Below are positions 27,241 through 34,832 of a stretch of 64,000 nt of DNA, piece by piece. Source of the stretch: an uncultured Clostridia bacterium (lineage in GTDB: Bacteria > Bacillota > Clostridia > Oscillospirales > Ruminococcaceae); contig CANRIA010000001.1 of NCBI GenBank assembly GCA_947630555.1, positions 1-64,000 of the forward strand, given 5' to 3'. Within the stretch, counting starts at the first letter, position 1. Every line of letters starts with the position of its first letter. Under the pieces are notes generated by a model. The model did no database searches. It had not been told where the DNA came from and saw nothing but the letters and a program-made list of their open reading frames with translations. The position numbers and the translations under genes are program-made.

Positions 27241-27318
27241 AGAAGTTAGAGATTAGATGTTAGAAGTTAGAAATATTTTTCTCCACATAGCATTAAATCA
27301 CCATGCCTGCGGTCTACC
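27241..27318 (-). repeat. Right arm of 78-bp inverted repeat
   Basis: Reverse complement of 26341-26418 with a single mismatch (a T/A difference in the CATAGCATT part). Begins with TTAGAnG heptads and ends GGTCTACC. Confidence 0.9.
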
Positions 27319-27418
27319 AAGAAGCAAGAGGCAAGACGAGCATTTTGAAAAGTCTGCGCAAAGTTTTAAAAAACATTTCTTACCTCTAACTTCTCACTTC
27401 TAACCTCTAATAGCGGCG

Positions 27419-27539
27419 CGCACGTTGTGTTTTCGGGGGCTCTGCCGGCGGTCGCTTGCGAACGCTGCGACCCATGCAAGCCTTTTGAAAAAGGCTTGAC
27501 CGAAAACTTTTAGTTTCTTGACAAGATTTAAACCCTTTG
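27419..27539. repeat. Partial multi-hairpin element (copy D), overlapping dinB 3' end
   Basis: Contains the conserved GCGCACG(C/T)TGTGTTTTCGGGG start, an aberrant H4 region, and the full H5 hairpin (AAGCCTTTT/AAAAGGCTT). The conserved GACCGAAAACTTTT and TTTCTTGAC segments and the terminal CCTTTG follow. The last 12 bases lie inside dinB and encode its Gln-Arg-Val-stop. Confidence 0.8.
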
Positions 27540-28778
27540 CGTATACCCGACCGGGTGTATCTCATTCTGCATGGCGGTATCGAATGCTGAAAAATTCTTG
27601 TCTGCCATGACGGTGGCGCGGCGTATGCAGGTGTACCCATACCGCGCGCGGAGCTTATCTACGCTTTTGTTCAGCCTATCAAGCCGCTGCTGCTTTTCAA
27701 TGCTCTGAAACATATCAAGCTGGCAGGCGGCATTTTCGGGCAGCACATCAAACCCTGCGACACCCAGCGAGCGTATCGGCGGCTGCCCGTTTGCAAACGA
27801 ATAGTTCCTCAAAAACAGCTCATACGCCGTTTTGGCTATGCACGCGGCATCTGACGTTGCAATTTGCACTTTGCACTGCCTTGTGAACGAAAAAAGGTAC
27901 TTATCGCGCACCCAGATGCTCACGCCCATGGCTTTCAGACCTGCGCGGCGCAGTCGCATGGCAACGCTTTCAGAAAGCGCGAGAAGCAAAAGTTTCACAT
28001 CTTCGTTGGTTTCAAGGTCGCGGCAGGCAGTGGTAGAATTGCCCACCGAGCGCACTTCCTGACATTCACCTGCATACCTCACAGGGGATATATCCTGCCC
28101 GTTTGCGAACCGCCACAGCATTATGCCGTTTTTGCCCAGCCACCTCTCCAAAAATTCGGGGCGTGTTTGCGCAAGCTGCCCTATGGTGTGTATGCCGTAT
28201 TTATCGAGCTTTTGCTCTGTTGCTCTGCCGACAAACAGCAGGTCGGCAGCAGGCAGACCCCATATTTTCTCTCTGAAATCCTCCTTCCCGATGACCGTTA
28301 CGGCATCGGGCTTTTTCATATCGGAGCCGAGTTTTGCGAATATTTTGTTAAAGCTAACGCCGACGGACACAGTTATATCAAGTTCGCGTTTTATGCGCTC
28401 GCGTATCTCGTTGGCAAGGTCGGCAGCACTGCCGCGATAGCCCGAAACATCTATCCAGCACTCATCAATACCGAACGGCTCTACCCTGTCGGCATAGCTT
28501 TCATAAATTGCGCGCGCCTTTCGCGAATACTCAAGATACAGCGGAAAATTCGGTTTCAGCACCACAAGCTTAGGGCACTTATCAAACGCCTGCCACAGCG
28601 CCTCTCCTGTTTTTATGCCGTATTCTTTGGCTATCTGATTTTTTGCAAGGATTATTCCGTGCCGCTGCTCGGGGTCGCCTGCCACAGCAACGGGCTTGCC
28701 GCGCAGAGAATGATCCCTTGCGCACTCGATAGATGCATAACAATTGTTAATATCAACGTGAAGTATTTTTCTTTCCAT
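27528..28778 (-). CDS. dinB: Y-family DNA polymerase (Pol IV/UmuC-like)
   Basis: A 416-residue translesion polymerase. Catalytic acids are Asp9 in HVDINNCYAS and Asp105-Glu106 in FGIDECWIDVS; a helix-hairpin-helix region and little-finger domain follow. A probable beta-clamp-binding motif QLDMF is at residues 353-357. The promoter carries two LexA boxes, so it is SOS-induced. Its final codons and stop codon lie within a copy of the interspersed multi-hairpin element, implying that the native C-terminus was altered by the repeat. Confidence 0.93.
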   Translation of the reverse strand: MERKILHVDINNCYASIECARDHSLRGKPVAVAGDPEQRHGIILAKNQIAKEYGIKTGEALWQAFDKCPKLVVLKPNFPLYLEYSRKARAIYESYADRVEPFGIDECWIDVSGYRGSAADLANEIRERIKRELDITVSVGVSFNKIFAKLGSDMKKPDAVTVIGKEDFREKIWGLPAADLLFVGRATEQKLDKYGIHTIGQLAQTRPEFLERWLGKNGIMLWRFANGQDISPVRYAGECQEVRSVGNSTTACRDLETNEDVKLLLLALSESVAMRLRRAGLKAMGVSIWVRDKYLFSFTRQCKVQIATSDAACIAKTAYELFLRNYSFANGQPPIRSLGVAGFDVLPENAACQLDMFQSIEKQQRLDRLNKSVDKLRARYGYTCIRRATVMADKNFSAFDTAMQNEIHPVGYTQRV

Positions 28779-28797
28779 ATTATTTCGCCTCTCAAAA

Positions 28798-28809
28798 GAA
28801 CATTTGTTC
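28798..28809 (-). promoter_or_regulatory. LexA (SOS) box 1 of dinB
   Basis: GAACATTTGTTC, a perfect GAAC-N4-GTTC site located just downstream of the -10 region. Confidence 0.85.
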
Positions 28810-28817
28810 TATTTACT

Positions 28818-28847
28818 ATCATACCACAAAGAACATATGTTTGTCAA
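28818..28847 (-). promoter_or_regulatory. dinB promoter
   Basis: On the minus strand: -35 TTGACA (28842-28847), 18-bp spacer, -10 TATGAT (28818-28823). The second LexA box occupies the start of the spacer, so repressor would occlude polymerase. Confidence 0.75.
28831..28842 (-). promoter_or_regulatory. LexA (SOS) box 2 of dinB
   Basis: GAACATATGTTT, one mismatch from GAAC-N4-GTTC, overlapping the -35/spacer junction of the dinB promoter, mirroring the arrangement at uvrB. Confidence 0.7.
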
Positions 28848-28917
28848 GAGGCAATTTTATGAAAAGCAGTATTTTAAATATTAAAAAAAGCCGCACAGTT
28901 TGAGTACGGCTTTATAT

Positions 28918-29799
28918 TCAATATGCTGAATAATCTTCTTTCAGCTTTTTCAGAAACAGCTCGGCAATAGGCGAGAATATCTGATACTTTTTCCAGATGA
29001 TATACATATTCGTTTCAAGCACGGGCACTATCGGTCTGAAACAAAGACCGCTCTCCTCGCCTGTATCTATAAGATGTTCAAATGTAAGCAGGCAGCCAAG
29101 CCCCTCTTTCACGAACACCGAGCCGTTATAGGCAAGGTTGAAAGTTCCTGCAAAATTTAATTTATCCATATTTTCGCCGCACCAACGGGGAAAATCAGCC
29201 TTTATTGACTGCTCGGAGCAAAACAGCGGCACGCCGTAAAGGTCTTCCAGCGTGAGGGCGGTTTTCTTCGCAAGCGCGCTGTCACGCCGCACCACCAGCC
29301 CCCACTTGTTGCTTTCGGGTATACAAAGGTAGTTATACTTTGAAAGATTAGGCGGCTCAACTATAACAGCAAGGTCAAGCAGACCCCTGTCAAGCCGCTC
29401 TGCCACTGGCTGAGTATCGCCGCTGAAAATATGAAAAACAAACCCGGGGTAGGTTTCCTTAAAAGCTTTTATACTCTGCGCGAGGTACTTTATAAGGTGG
29501 CTCTCGGCGCAGCCTATGCGGATCTCTCCGCCTGTTATGTTGTCAAGCTGGCTGAATTCCTCCGCAGTTTTGTCCACCATAGAGAGTATATCCTCAGCCC
29601 TTTTGCGCAGCAGCATACCCTCGTCGCTCAGGCGCATATTTTTATTGCTTCGCACAAACAGCTCACAGCCGAGTTCTTCTTCCAGCTTTTTCATCTCTTT
29701 AGAAAGCGACGGCTGAGAAACGTGCAGCTGCTCGGCGGCTCTTGTCATGTTTTCCTCACGCGCTATTGCAAGAAAATATCTTAGTACCCTGATCTCCAT
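28918..29799 (-). CDS. LysR-family transcriptional regulator
   Basis: A 293-residue LTTR. The N-terminal winged helix-turn-helix (MTRAAEQLHVSQPSLSKEMKKLEEELG, about residues 17-43) is typical, followed by a periplasmic-binding-protein-like effector domain. The ATG at 29799 is chosen, with GGAG 11 nt upstream; a GTG 12 nt earlier lacks a site. Divergent from the 29949-32188 genes with a perfect dyad between them, so it probably controls those genes and itself. The effector is unknown. Confidence 0.93.
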   Translation of the reverse strand: MEIRVLRYFLAIAREENMTRAAEQLHVSQPSLSKEMKKLEEELGCELFVRSNKNMRLSDEGMLLRKRAEDILSMVDKTAEEFSQLDNITGGEIRIGCAESHLIKYLAQSIKAFKETYPGFVFHIFSGDTQPVAERLDRGLLDLAVIVEPPNLSKYNYLCIPESNKWGLVVRRDSALAKKTALTLEDLYGVPLFCSEQSIKADFPRWCGENMDKLNFAGTFNLAYNGSVFVKEGLGCLLTFEHLIDTGEESGLCFRPIVPVLETNMYIIWKKYQIFSPIAELFLKKLKEDYSAY

Positions 29800-29832
29800 A
29801 TAATCACACACTCCATATTATCATCTGCTATA

Positions 29833-29861
29833 ATTATAAATCATTTTGATATTCCTGTCAA
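29833..29861 (-). promoter_or_regulatory. lysR-type regulator promoter
   Basis: On the minus strand: -35 TTGACA (29856-29861), 17-bp spacer, -10 TATAAT (29833-29838): full consensus. The dyad at 29864-29882 lies immediately upstream. Confidence 0.8.
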
Positions 29862-29863
29862 GA

Positions 29864-29882
29864 ATAATTCGCTATGAATTAT
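29864..29882. promoter_or_regulatory. Candidate LysR operator
   Basis: Perfect dyad ATAATTC-GCTAT-GAATTAT (7-bp arms, 5-nt centre) containing T-N11-A, the LysR-type recognition pattern. It sits between the divergent promoters, 2 bp upstream of the regulator -35 and 6 bp upstream of the -35 for the opposite operon. Confidence 0.65.
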
Positions 29883-29888
29883 AAGTAT

Positions 29889-29917
29889 TTTACATAATAA
29901 ATATTTGGTGGTATACT
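29889..29917 (+). promoter_or_regulatory. Promoter of the 29949-32188 operon
   Basis: -35 TTTACA (29889-29894), 17-bp spacer, -10 TATACT (29912-29917). The weak -35 next to the LysR dyad fits an activator-dependent promoter. Confidence 0.65.
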
Positions 29918-29948
29918 ATATTCAAGAAAACAAAACGGAGATGAGATA

Positions 29949-30185
29949 ATGCCAAACGCTGCTGACACACGGGCGGTCATTGAAGAAAACCTTAAAGATG
30001 CAGGCTTTGACACCGACAACACTCGCAGATGTATGGAGATGCTCTCGCGCAAAAATTATGATGAGCTTTACAAATTTTTAGCAAGTCACCGAAAAGATCT
30101 GCTTGACAGCGTTCACGAAAGCACAAAACAGCTTGACTGCCTTGACTATCTCGTCTACAAACTAAGAAAAACGGAGGTACACTGA
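29949..30185 (+). CDS. Small helical protein of unknown function
   Basis: A 78-residue, charged, probably all-helical protein. The C-terminal CLDYLVYKLRK recalls the end of MerR-type effector regions, but no DNA-binding part is present. ATG preceded by CGGAGATG. One base separates its stop from the hydrolase gene, so co-translation is expected. I do not recognise a function; a regulatory or partner role for the hydrolase is only a guess. Confidence 0.7.
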   Translation: MPNAADTRAVIEENLKDAGFDTDNTRRCMEMLSRKNYDELYKFLASHRKDLLDSVHESTKQLDCLDYLVYKLRKTEVH

Positions 30186-30186
30186 C

Positions 30187-31182
30187 ATGAAAGAACAAAC
30201 ACTTGACCTTGTTAGGGAATGGGACAAGACTTTCCCGAAAAGTGATGATGCAACGCACAGGAAGGTAACATTTCACAACCGCTACGGCATAACGCTTGCC
30301 GCCGATATGTACACGCCGAAAAATGCTATGGGCAAAAGTGCTGCAATTGCTGTGTGCGGCCCTTTCGGCGCTGTAAAAGAGCAGTCAAGCGGTCTGTATG
30401 CGCAGGAGCTTGCAAAGCGCGGTTTTATTGCAATGGCGTTTGACCCCTCTTTCACGGGCGAAAGCGGCGGAGAGCCGAGGTACATGGCATCACCCGACAT
30501 AAATACCGAAGACTTTATGGCAGCCGTTGACTTTCTTTCGCTTCAGGAAAACATTGACAGTGAAAAGATAGGCATACTGGGCATTTGCGGCTGGGGCGGC
30601 ATGGCGCTTAACACTGCGGCTCTTGACACGCGCATAAAAGCAACGGTGGCTTCAACTATGTACGACATGAGCCGTGTGAACGCGAACGGATATTTTGACA
30701 GTGCAGACAGCGAGCAGGCGCGCTATGAAATGAAAAAGTCGCTTTGCGAGCAGAGAATAGCCGACTATAAATCGGGTGATTACGAACTTGGCGGCGGCGT
30801 GGCAGACCCTCTGCCCGATGATGCACCGTTCTTTGTAAAAGATTATTACGATTACTACAAAACGCCGCGCGGCTATCACGCACGGTCGCTCAATTCAAAC
30901 GGCGGCTGGAACAAAACAGGCTGTATGTCGTTCATAAACCAGCCGATAAACTGCTATATTAACGAAATACGCAGCGCGGTGCTGATAATACACGGCGAAA
31001 AGGCACACTCATGCTATTTTTCTAAAGATGCATTTGCGGCTATGACGAAAGACAGCAAGTACGCCGGCAACAAGGAGCTTATGATAATCCCCGGCGCCGT
31101 TCACACCGACCTTTACGACAGGCTTGATGTTATACCGTTTGACAAGATAGCTGACTTTATGAACAAGGCGTTTGAGACTTAA
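30187..31182 (+). CDS. Alpha/beta hydrolase with Cys nucleophile elbow
   Basis: A 331-residue alpha/beta hydrolase of the dienelactone-hydrolase-like group. The nucleophile elbow reads GICGWGG with Cys134 where serine is usual. The oxyanion region precedes it, a probable acid residue lies in the LIIHGEKAHS strand, and the His is in GAVHTDLYD near the C-terminus. Family members with Cys at the elbow include dienelactone hydrolase. Substrate is unknown. Lies in the LysR-controlled operon upstream of an aldo/keto reductase. Confidence 0.85.
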   Translation: MKEQTLDLVREWDKTFPKSDDATHRKVTFHNRYGITLAADMYTPKNAMGKSAAIAVCGPFGAVKEQSSGLYAQELAKRGFIAMAFDPSFTGESGGEPRYMASPDINTEDFMAAVDFLSLQENIDSEKIGILGICGWGGMALNTAALDTRIKATVASTMYDMSRVNANGYFDSADSEQARYEMKKSLCEQRIADYKSGDYELGGGVADPLPDDAPFFVKDYYDYYKTPRGYHARSLNSNGGWNKTGCMSFINQPINCYINEIRSAVLIIHGEKAHSCYFSKDAFAAMTKDSKYAGNKELMIIPGAVHTDLYDRLDVIPFDKIADFMNKAFET

Positions 31183-31198
31183 ATAAACAGGTGCTTTT

Positions 31199-32188
31199 AT
31201 GAAACGTTTCATACTATTTTTGCTGTGCGTGATGCTCTCACTGCCGCTTTGCTCCTGCGGCGAAAAAGACGATGCTTCACGGCAAAACGGAGCAGAAAGC
31301 AAGGACAGTACGGGCAGCGCAGGCAATACTTCACAAAATATAAACAGCACCGAAGATACTGCAAAAACGGGTGTGTTTGACATGGAAACCAAAACCGTTA
31401 TGCTAAACAGCGGCTATGAAATGCCTATAATGGGGCTTGGCACTTATAGCCTTTCGGACGAAGAATGTTATAATTCGGTAACAGCTCTGCTTGAAAGCGG
31501 CGGCAGGCTTATCGACACGGCGTATATGTACGGCAACGAGGCGGCTGTAGGTCGTGCGATACGTGACAGCGATGTGCCGAGGGAAGAAATTTTCGTAATA
31601 ACAAAAATATACCCCGGCGAGCAGTACAAAGATCCCGAAAAGGCGATACAAGATGCGCTTGACAAACTGGACATAGGGTACATTGACATGATGCTGCTGC
31701 ATCACCCGGGCGACAATGATACAGCGGCATACAAGGCTATGGAACAGGCTGTCGCCGAGGGAAAAATACATTCTATCGGGCTTTCAAACTGGTATATTGA
31801 AGAACTGGAAGATTTTCTGCCGCAGATAGATATAATGCCTGCGCTTGTGCAAAATGAAATTCACCCATACTATCAGGAGCAAGAGGTCGTGCCGTACATT
31901 CAGTCGCTCGGCATTGTGGTGCAGGGGTGGTATCCTTTCGGCGGCAGAGGTCACACCTCAGAAATGCTGGGTGATGAAACTCTTAACAAAATTGCAGATG
32001 CTCACGGCGTTACGGCGGCACAGGTCATACTTCGCTGGAATTTGCAAAGGGGCGTGGTAGTAATTCCCGGCTCAAGCAACCCCGACCACATCAAAGAAAA
32101 TCTTGATATTTTCGGATTTGAACTTACAGACGAAGAAATGCAGCGCATCAGCGCTCTTGACCGAAACGAAAAGCACGACTGGTACTGA
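31199..32188 (+). CDS. Aldo/keto reductase with lipoprotein signal peptide
   Basis: A 329-residue protein. Residues 1-20 form a signal peptide with a candidate lipobox LCSC (Cys20); a Ser/Thr/Asn-rich linker (21-60) follows. A complete aldo/keto reductase barrel comes next with the tetrad Asp106, Tyr111, Lys136 and His168. The AKR5-like LLHHPGD and GLSNW motifs are intact, so the fold and NADPH site look functional. Export of an NADPH-dependent enzyme is unexpected. Ends at the terminator at 32201. Confidence 0.88.
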   Translation: MKRFILFLLCVMLSLPLCSCGEKDDASRQNGAESKDSTGSAGNTSQNINSTEDTAKTGVFDMETKTVMLNSGYEMPIMGLGTYSLSDEECYNSVTALLESGGRLIDTAYMYGNEAAVGRAIRDSDVPREEIFVITKIYPGEQYKDPEKAIQDALDKLDIGYIDMMLLHHPGDNDTAAYKAMEQAVAEGKIHSIGLSNWYIEELEDFLPQIDIMPALVQNEIHPYYQEQEVVPYIQSLGIVVQGWYPFGGRGHTSEMLGDETLNKIADAHGVTAAQVILRWNLQRGVVVIPGSSNPDHIKENLDIFGFELTDEEMQRISALDRNEKHDWY

Positions 32189-32200
32189 TGATACTGACAA

Positions 32201-32240
32201 AAAACATCGGCTGCGGCAAAAGTCGCAACCGATGTTTATT
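32201..32240 (+). terminator. Terminator of the hydrolase/AKR operon
   Basis: Stem AAACATCGG-TGCG with CGCA-CCGATGTTT and a short loop, followed by a T-rich stretch, 12 bases after the AKR stop. Confidence 0.8.
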
Positions 32241-32306
32241 ATGTAGTTTTTCTCTCCGCTTTTGTATTTGGCATGGCTGTCTCAGATAGGATCACTGACT
32301 TTTATA

Positions 32307-33620
32307 TCATTCACAATTCACAATGGAAGAAGGTAAATTATCGGTGAGAGATCTATCACGCAGAATATCCCAGATATTCAAACATTTTATTCCGTTGTAT
32401 ATATGAGTTTTAACACCATGTACATCACATGAAATTACAACATCACATTGTTGACATTGAGCAAATTCCTCATCTGTAAGAAGCTGTAACTTTGCCTTAC
32501 TGCTCAAAAACACAACATTTGCGCCGCTTGATTCTGCTGCTTTGCTGAAAATTTGTCCTGCCCGATCAGCCGAAGATAAAACAGCTATATCTTTTCCCCT
32601 AAGACTTCTTACATATTTAAAAAACAAAGAGTCATCATTATTAAGTGAATCCATCATAACCTCAAAACAGAAATTCATAGCATTACGCTCCAAGCGGTGA
32701 TCGCTATTTTTCTTTTTTATCCAGTTCTGCATTTGCGGCGAAGGAACAGTCATTTGTTTTTTAAGTATTTTATATTTTTTGCTGCAAGAATTTCTCAATC
32801 CTTTTAATTTTTTAACTTCTTCTTTATGTGATAATTTTTCACGGCAGATAACATCAACAGCTTTAAGAACATAGTCATAATATTCCTGTGTATAATGCAT
32901 ATGCGCAGGCATTAAATGATGATTTTCATCTCCCAAAACATTATCAGGAAAATATATTATATGACAGCCTTTCAGTATTTCCTTAGAATATTCAAAACAT
33001 TTCTGCATAAAAACATTTTGTCTTTTAGCTTTTAATGTGCTTGACTCTTTAAAATTTGATATTGTATAATTATTAAGATCAACCTTTTCAAATATATTTT
33101 TAATTTCTACAAGAATAATTTTCTCAACAGGATATACTTCAAGAATTTTAGAAAAATATATTTGCAATCTTTTCTTTAATTCTTCATCAGAAAAATCATC
33201 GAACGGCTTCGTTTCCCCCAGAATTTCAGGAATAATTCCCTGCTTTGACAAAGACTCAAATATACATAAATTCTTATATTCTCCAAAATACAGCTGCCCG
33301 TTGCCAAGCTGAAAATAATCCATTCTGAATAAGCCCATATCAACAAGAAGGTAGTCAGATCGTTCGTCTAACACCCAATCTATGCTGGTTTTAGTTAACT
33401 CCATATACACGCAGCGAGTTGTAAATTTCGGGCACAAACCCTGTGTAACTTTTAAATATTTTTCATATTCTATATCAAATGGCGGATCTGTGATATAGAG
33501 AGGGGCAAATGCAGAAGTATATTTTTTTATTTTGTATCCACCGTCATTTTCGTGTAAACCGAATGTGTCTCTTAAAACACAGACCCCGGCTATATTTATA
33601 GTTATATCTTGTTCTGGCAT
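32307..33620 (-). CDS. DUF6270-like protein on an AT-rich island
   Basis: A 437-residue protein. The N-terminus has a strand followed by GVCVLRDTFG (residues 12-21), resembling the GSC-x-x-RD motif of DUF6270 proteins, often found in polysaccharide loci. The middle is Lys-rich. The C-terminal part has a Rossmann-like pattern (IAVLSSADRAGQIF, VVFLSS, DVVISCDVHG). Base composition is clearly more AT-rich than the neighbours, with many AAA/ATA codons, suggesting horizontal gain. The last codons (Ile-Val-Asn-Cys-Glu-stop) lie in a TGTGAAT heptad repeat. Monocistronic; function unknown. Confidence 0.6.
   Translation of the reverse strand: MPEQDITINIAGVCVLRDTFGLHENDGGYKIKKYTSAFAPLYITDPPFDIEYEKYLKVTQGLCPKFTTRCVYMELTKTSIDWVLDERSDYLLVDMGLFRMDYFQLGNGQLYFGEYKNLCIFESLSKQGIIPEILGETKPFDDFSDEELKKRLQIYFSKILEVYPVEKIILVEIKNIFEKVDLNNYTISNFKESSTLKAKRQNVFMQKCFEYSKEILKGCHIIYFPDNVLGDENHHLMPAHMHYTQEYYDYVLKAVDVICREKLSHKEEVKKLKGLRNSCSKKYKILKKQMTVPSPQMQNWIKKKNSDHRLERNAMNFCFEVMMDSLNNDDSLFFKYVRSLRGKDIAVLSSADRAGQIFSKAAESSGANVVFLSSKAKLQLLTDEEFAQCQQCDVVISCDVHGVKTHIYNGIKCLNIWDILRDRSLTDNLPSSIVNCE
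32309..32324 (-). repeat. TGTGAAT heptad repeat at the 3' end of the DUF6270-like gene
   Basis: Two tandem 7-nt units (ATTCACA on the plus strand), overlapping the last codons of the gene. A related TAGTGAA array is at 40222-40253. Confidence 0.6.
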
Positions 33621-33730
33621 TTTATAACCCCTATCAATGATAAATTAAGTTTTTTAAATTGTCAATAATAATATCGGCATAACCGTTATATATTGTAACA
33701 CATTTTCACCGAAATTGCAATAGTTCCGTG

Positions 33731-33781
33731 CAAAAAATCAGTCACATCATCAGAAAAAATTCAGAATGATGCGACTGATTA
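33731..33781 (-). terminator. Terminator of the GGGtGRT/NifU-like operon
   Basis: On the minus strand: stem AATCAGTC-CATCAT paired with ATGATG-GACTGATT (one bulge pair) and a T-run at the end, 40 bases after the GGGtGRT stop. Confidence 0.8.
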
Positions 33782-33820
33782 TTTTTGCTATTTAATTATA
33801 ATAGTGCCTTAAAATGTGCG

Positions 33821-34819
33821 TTATTTCATTGCCTCTTCAACCGCAACTGCGCAGGCAACGGTAGCGCCGACCATCGGGTTGTTGCCCATGCCTATAAGAC
33901 CCATCATTTCAACGTGGGCAGGTACAGACGAAGAACCTGCAAACTGCGCATCGGAGTGCATTCTGCCCATGGTATCGGTCATGCCGTAAGAAGCAGGGCC
34001 TGCTGCCATGTTATCGGGGTGGAGGGTCCTGCCCGTGCCGCCGCCCGAAGCGACTGAGAAATACTTCTTGCCGGCTTCAAGTCTTTCCTTCTTATAAGTA
34101 CCTGCAACGGGGTGCTGGAATCTTGTAGGGTTGGTTGAGTTACCTGTTATTGAAACGTCAACGTTCTCTTTCCACATTATAGCAACGCCTTCGGTAACGT
34201 CGTTAGCGCCGTAGCAGTTAACCTTAGAACGCAGACCCTCAGAATAAGCCTTGCGGAAAACTTCCTTTACCTCGCCGGTGTAGTAGTCCATTTCGGTCTC
34301 AACATATGTAAAGCCGTTTATTCTTGCGATTATCTGTGCTGCATCTTTACCCAGACCGTTAAGTATAACTCTCAGCGGCTTCTGGCGAACTTTATTAGCC
34401 TTTTCTGCTATACCAATAGCGCCCTCAGCGGCAGCGAAAGACTCATGTCCTGCAAGGAACGCGAAGCACTCAGTCTCCTCCTCAAGCAGCATTTTGCCGA
34501 GGTTGCCGTGGCCGAGACCAACTTTTCTCTGGTCAGCAACAGAACCGGGTATGCAGAAAGACTGAAGTCCCTCTCCTATAGCTGCGGCGGCATCTGCTGC
34601 CTTGGTGCAGCCTTTCTTTATTGCGATAGCGCATCCTACTGTATAAGCCCACTTAGCATTTTCAAAGCAGATAGGCTGAATGCCCTGAACTATGGTATAG
34701 GGGTCAAAGCCTTTTTCTTTACAGATGTCGGCACATTCCTCTATAGACTTGATACCATACTGCTCCAAAACGGCAAGTATCTGCTTTTCTCTTCTCTCGT
34801 AAGATTCAAATAAAGCCAT
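33821..34819 (-). CDS. GGGtGRT-family protein
   Basis: A 332-residue protein containing the name-giving GGGTGRT motif near residues 260-266, several conserved Cys residues (CADICKEKG, GCAIAIKKGC) and Gly-rich segments. This family is widespread in anaerobes and almost always lies beside a NifU-like scaffold, as here (13 bp downstream). Its biochemical role is undetermined; a part in Fe-S cluster handling is inferred from the partner. Confidence 0.88.
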   Translation of the reverse strand: MALFESYERREKQILAVLEQYGIKSIEECADICKEKGFDPYTIVQGIQPICFENAKWAYTVGCAIAIKKGCTKAADAAAAIGEGLQSFCIPGSVADQRKVGLGHGNLGKMLLEEETECFAFLAGHESFAAAEGAIGIAEKANKVRQKPLRVILNGLGKDAAQIIARINGFTYVETEMDYYTGEVKEVFRKAYSEGLRSKVNCYGANDVTEGVAIMWKENVDVSITGNSTNPTRFQHPVAGTYKKERLEAGKKYFSVASGGGTGRTLHPDNMAAGPASYGMTDTMGRMHSDAQFAGSSSVPAHVEMMGLIGMGNNPMVGATVACAVAVEEAMK

Positions 34820-34832
34820 TGTTCGTTCCTCC

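Larger units (their letters stand above)
25966..27527. repeat. Gene-free mosaic of interspersed repeats
   Basis: About 1.56 kb with no credible gene. It contains many arrays of 7-nt units (TTAGAnG and GAAGCAA or complements, e.g. 26047-26080, 26129-26147, 26189-26226, 26729-26761, 26773-26809, 26951-26985, 27092-27112, 27318-27335, 27382-27413). These flank short conserved cores such as GCTTTTTATAG...TCTTTTCAAAA. Also present are a pair of 78-bp inverted repeats, long direct repeats, a homopyrimidine tract and two fragments of the multi-hairpin element. A short open frame over the pyrimidine tract is low-complexity and not believable. Confidence 0.85.

Noticed and set aside
27864-28862. 332-codon plus-strand ORF opposite dinB.
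   Set aside because: Antisense shadow of dinB that also crosses the SOS promoter; the sequence is not protein-like.
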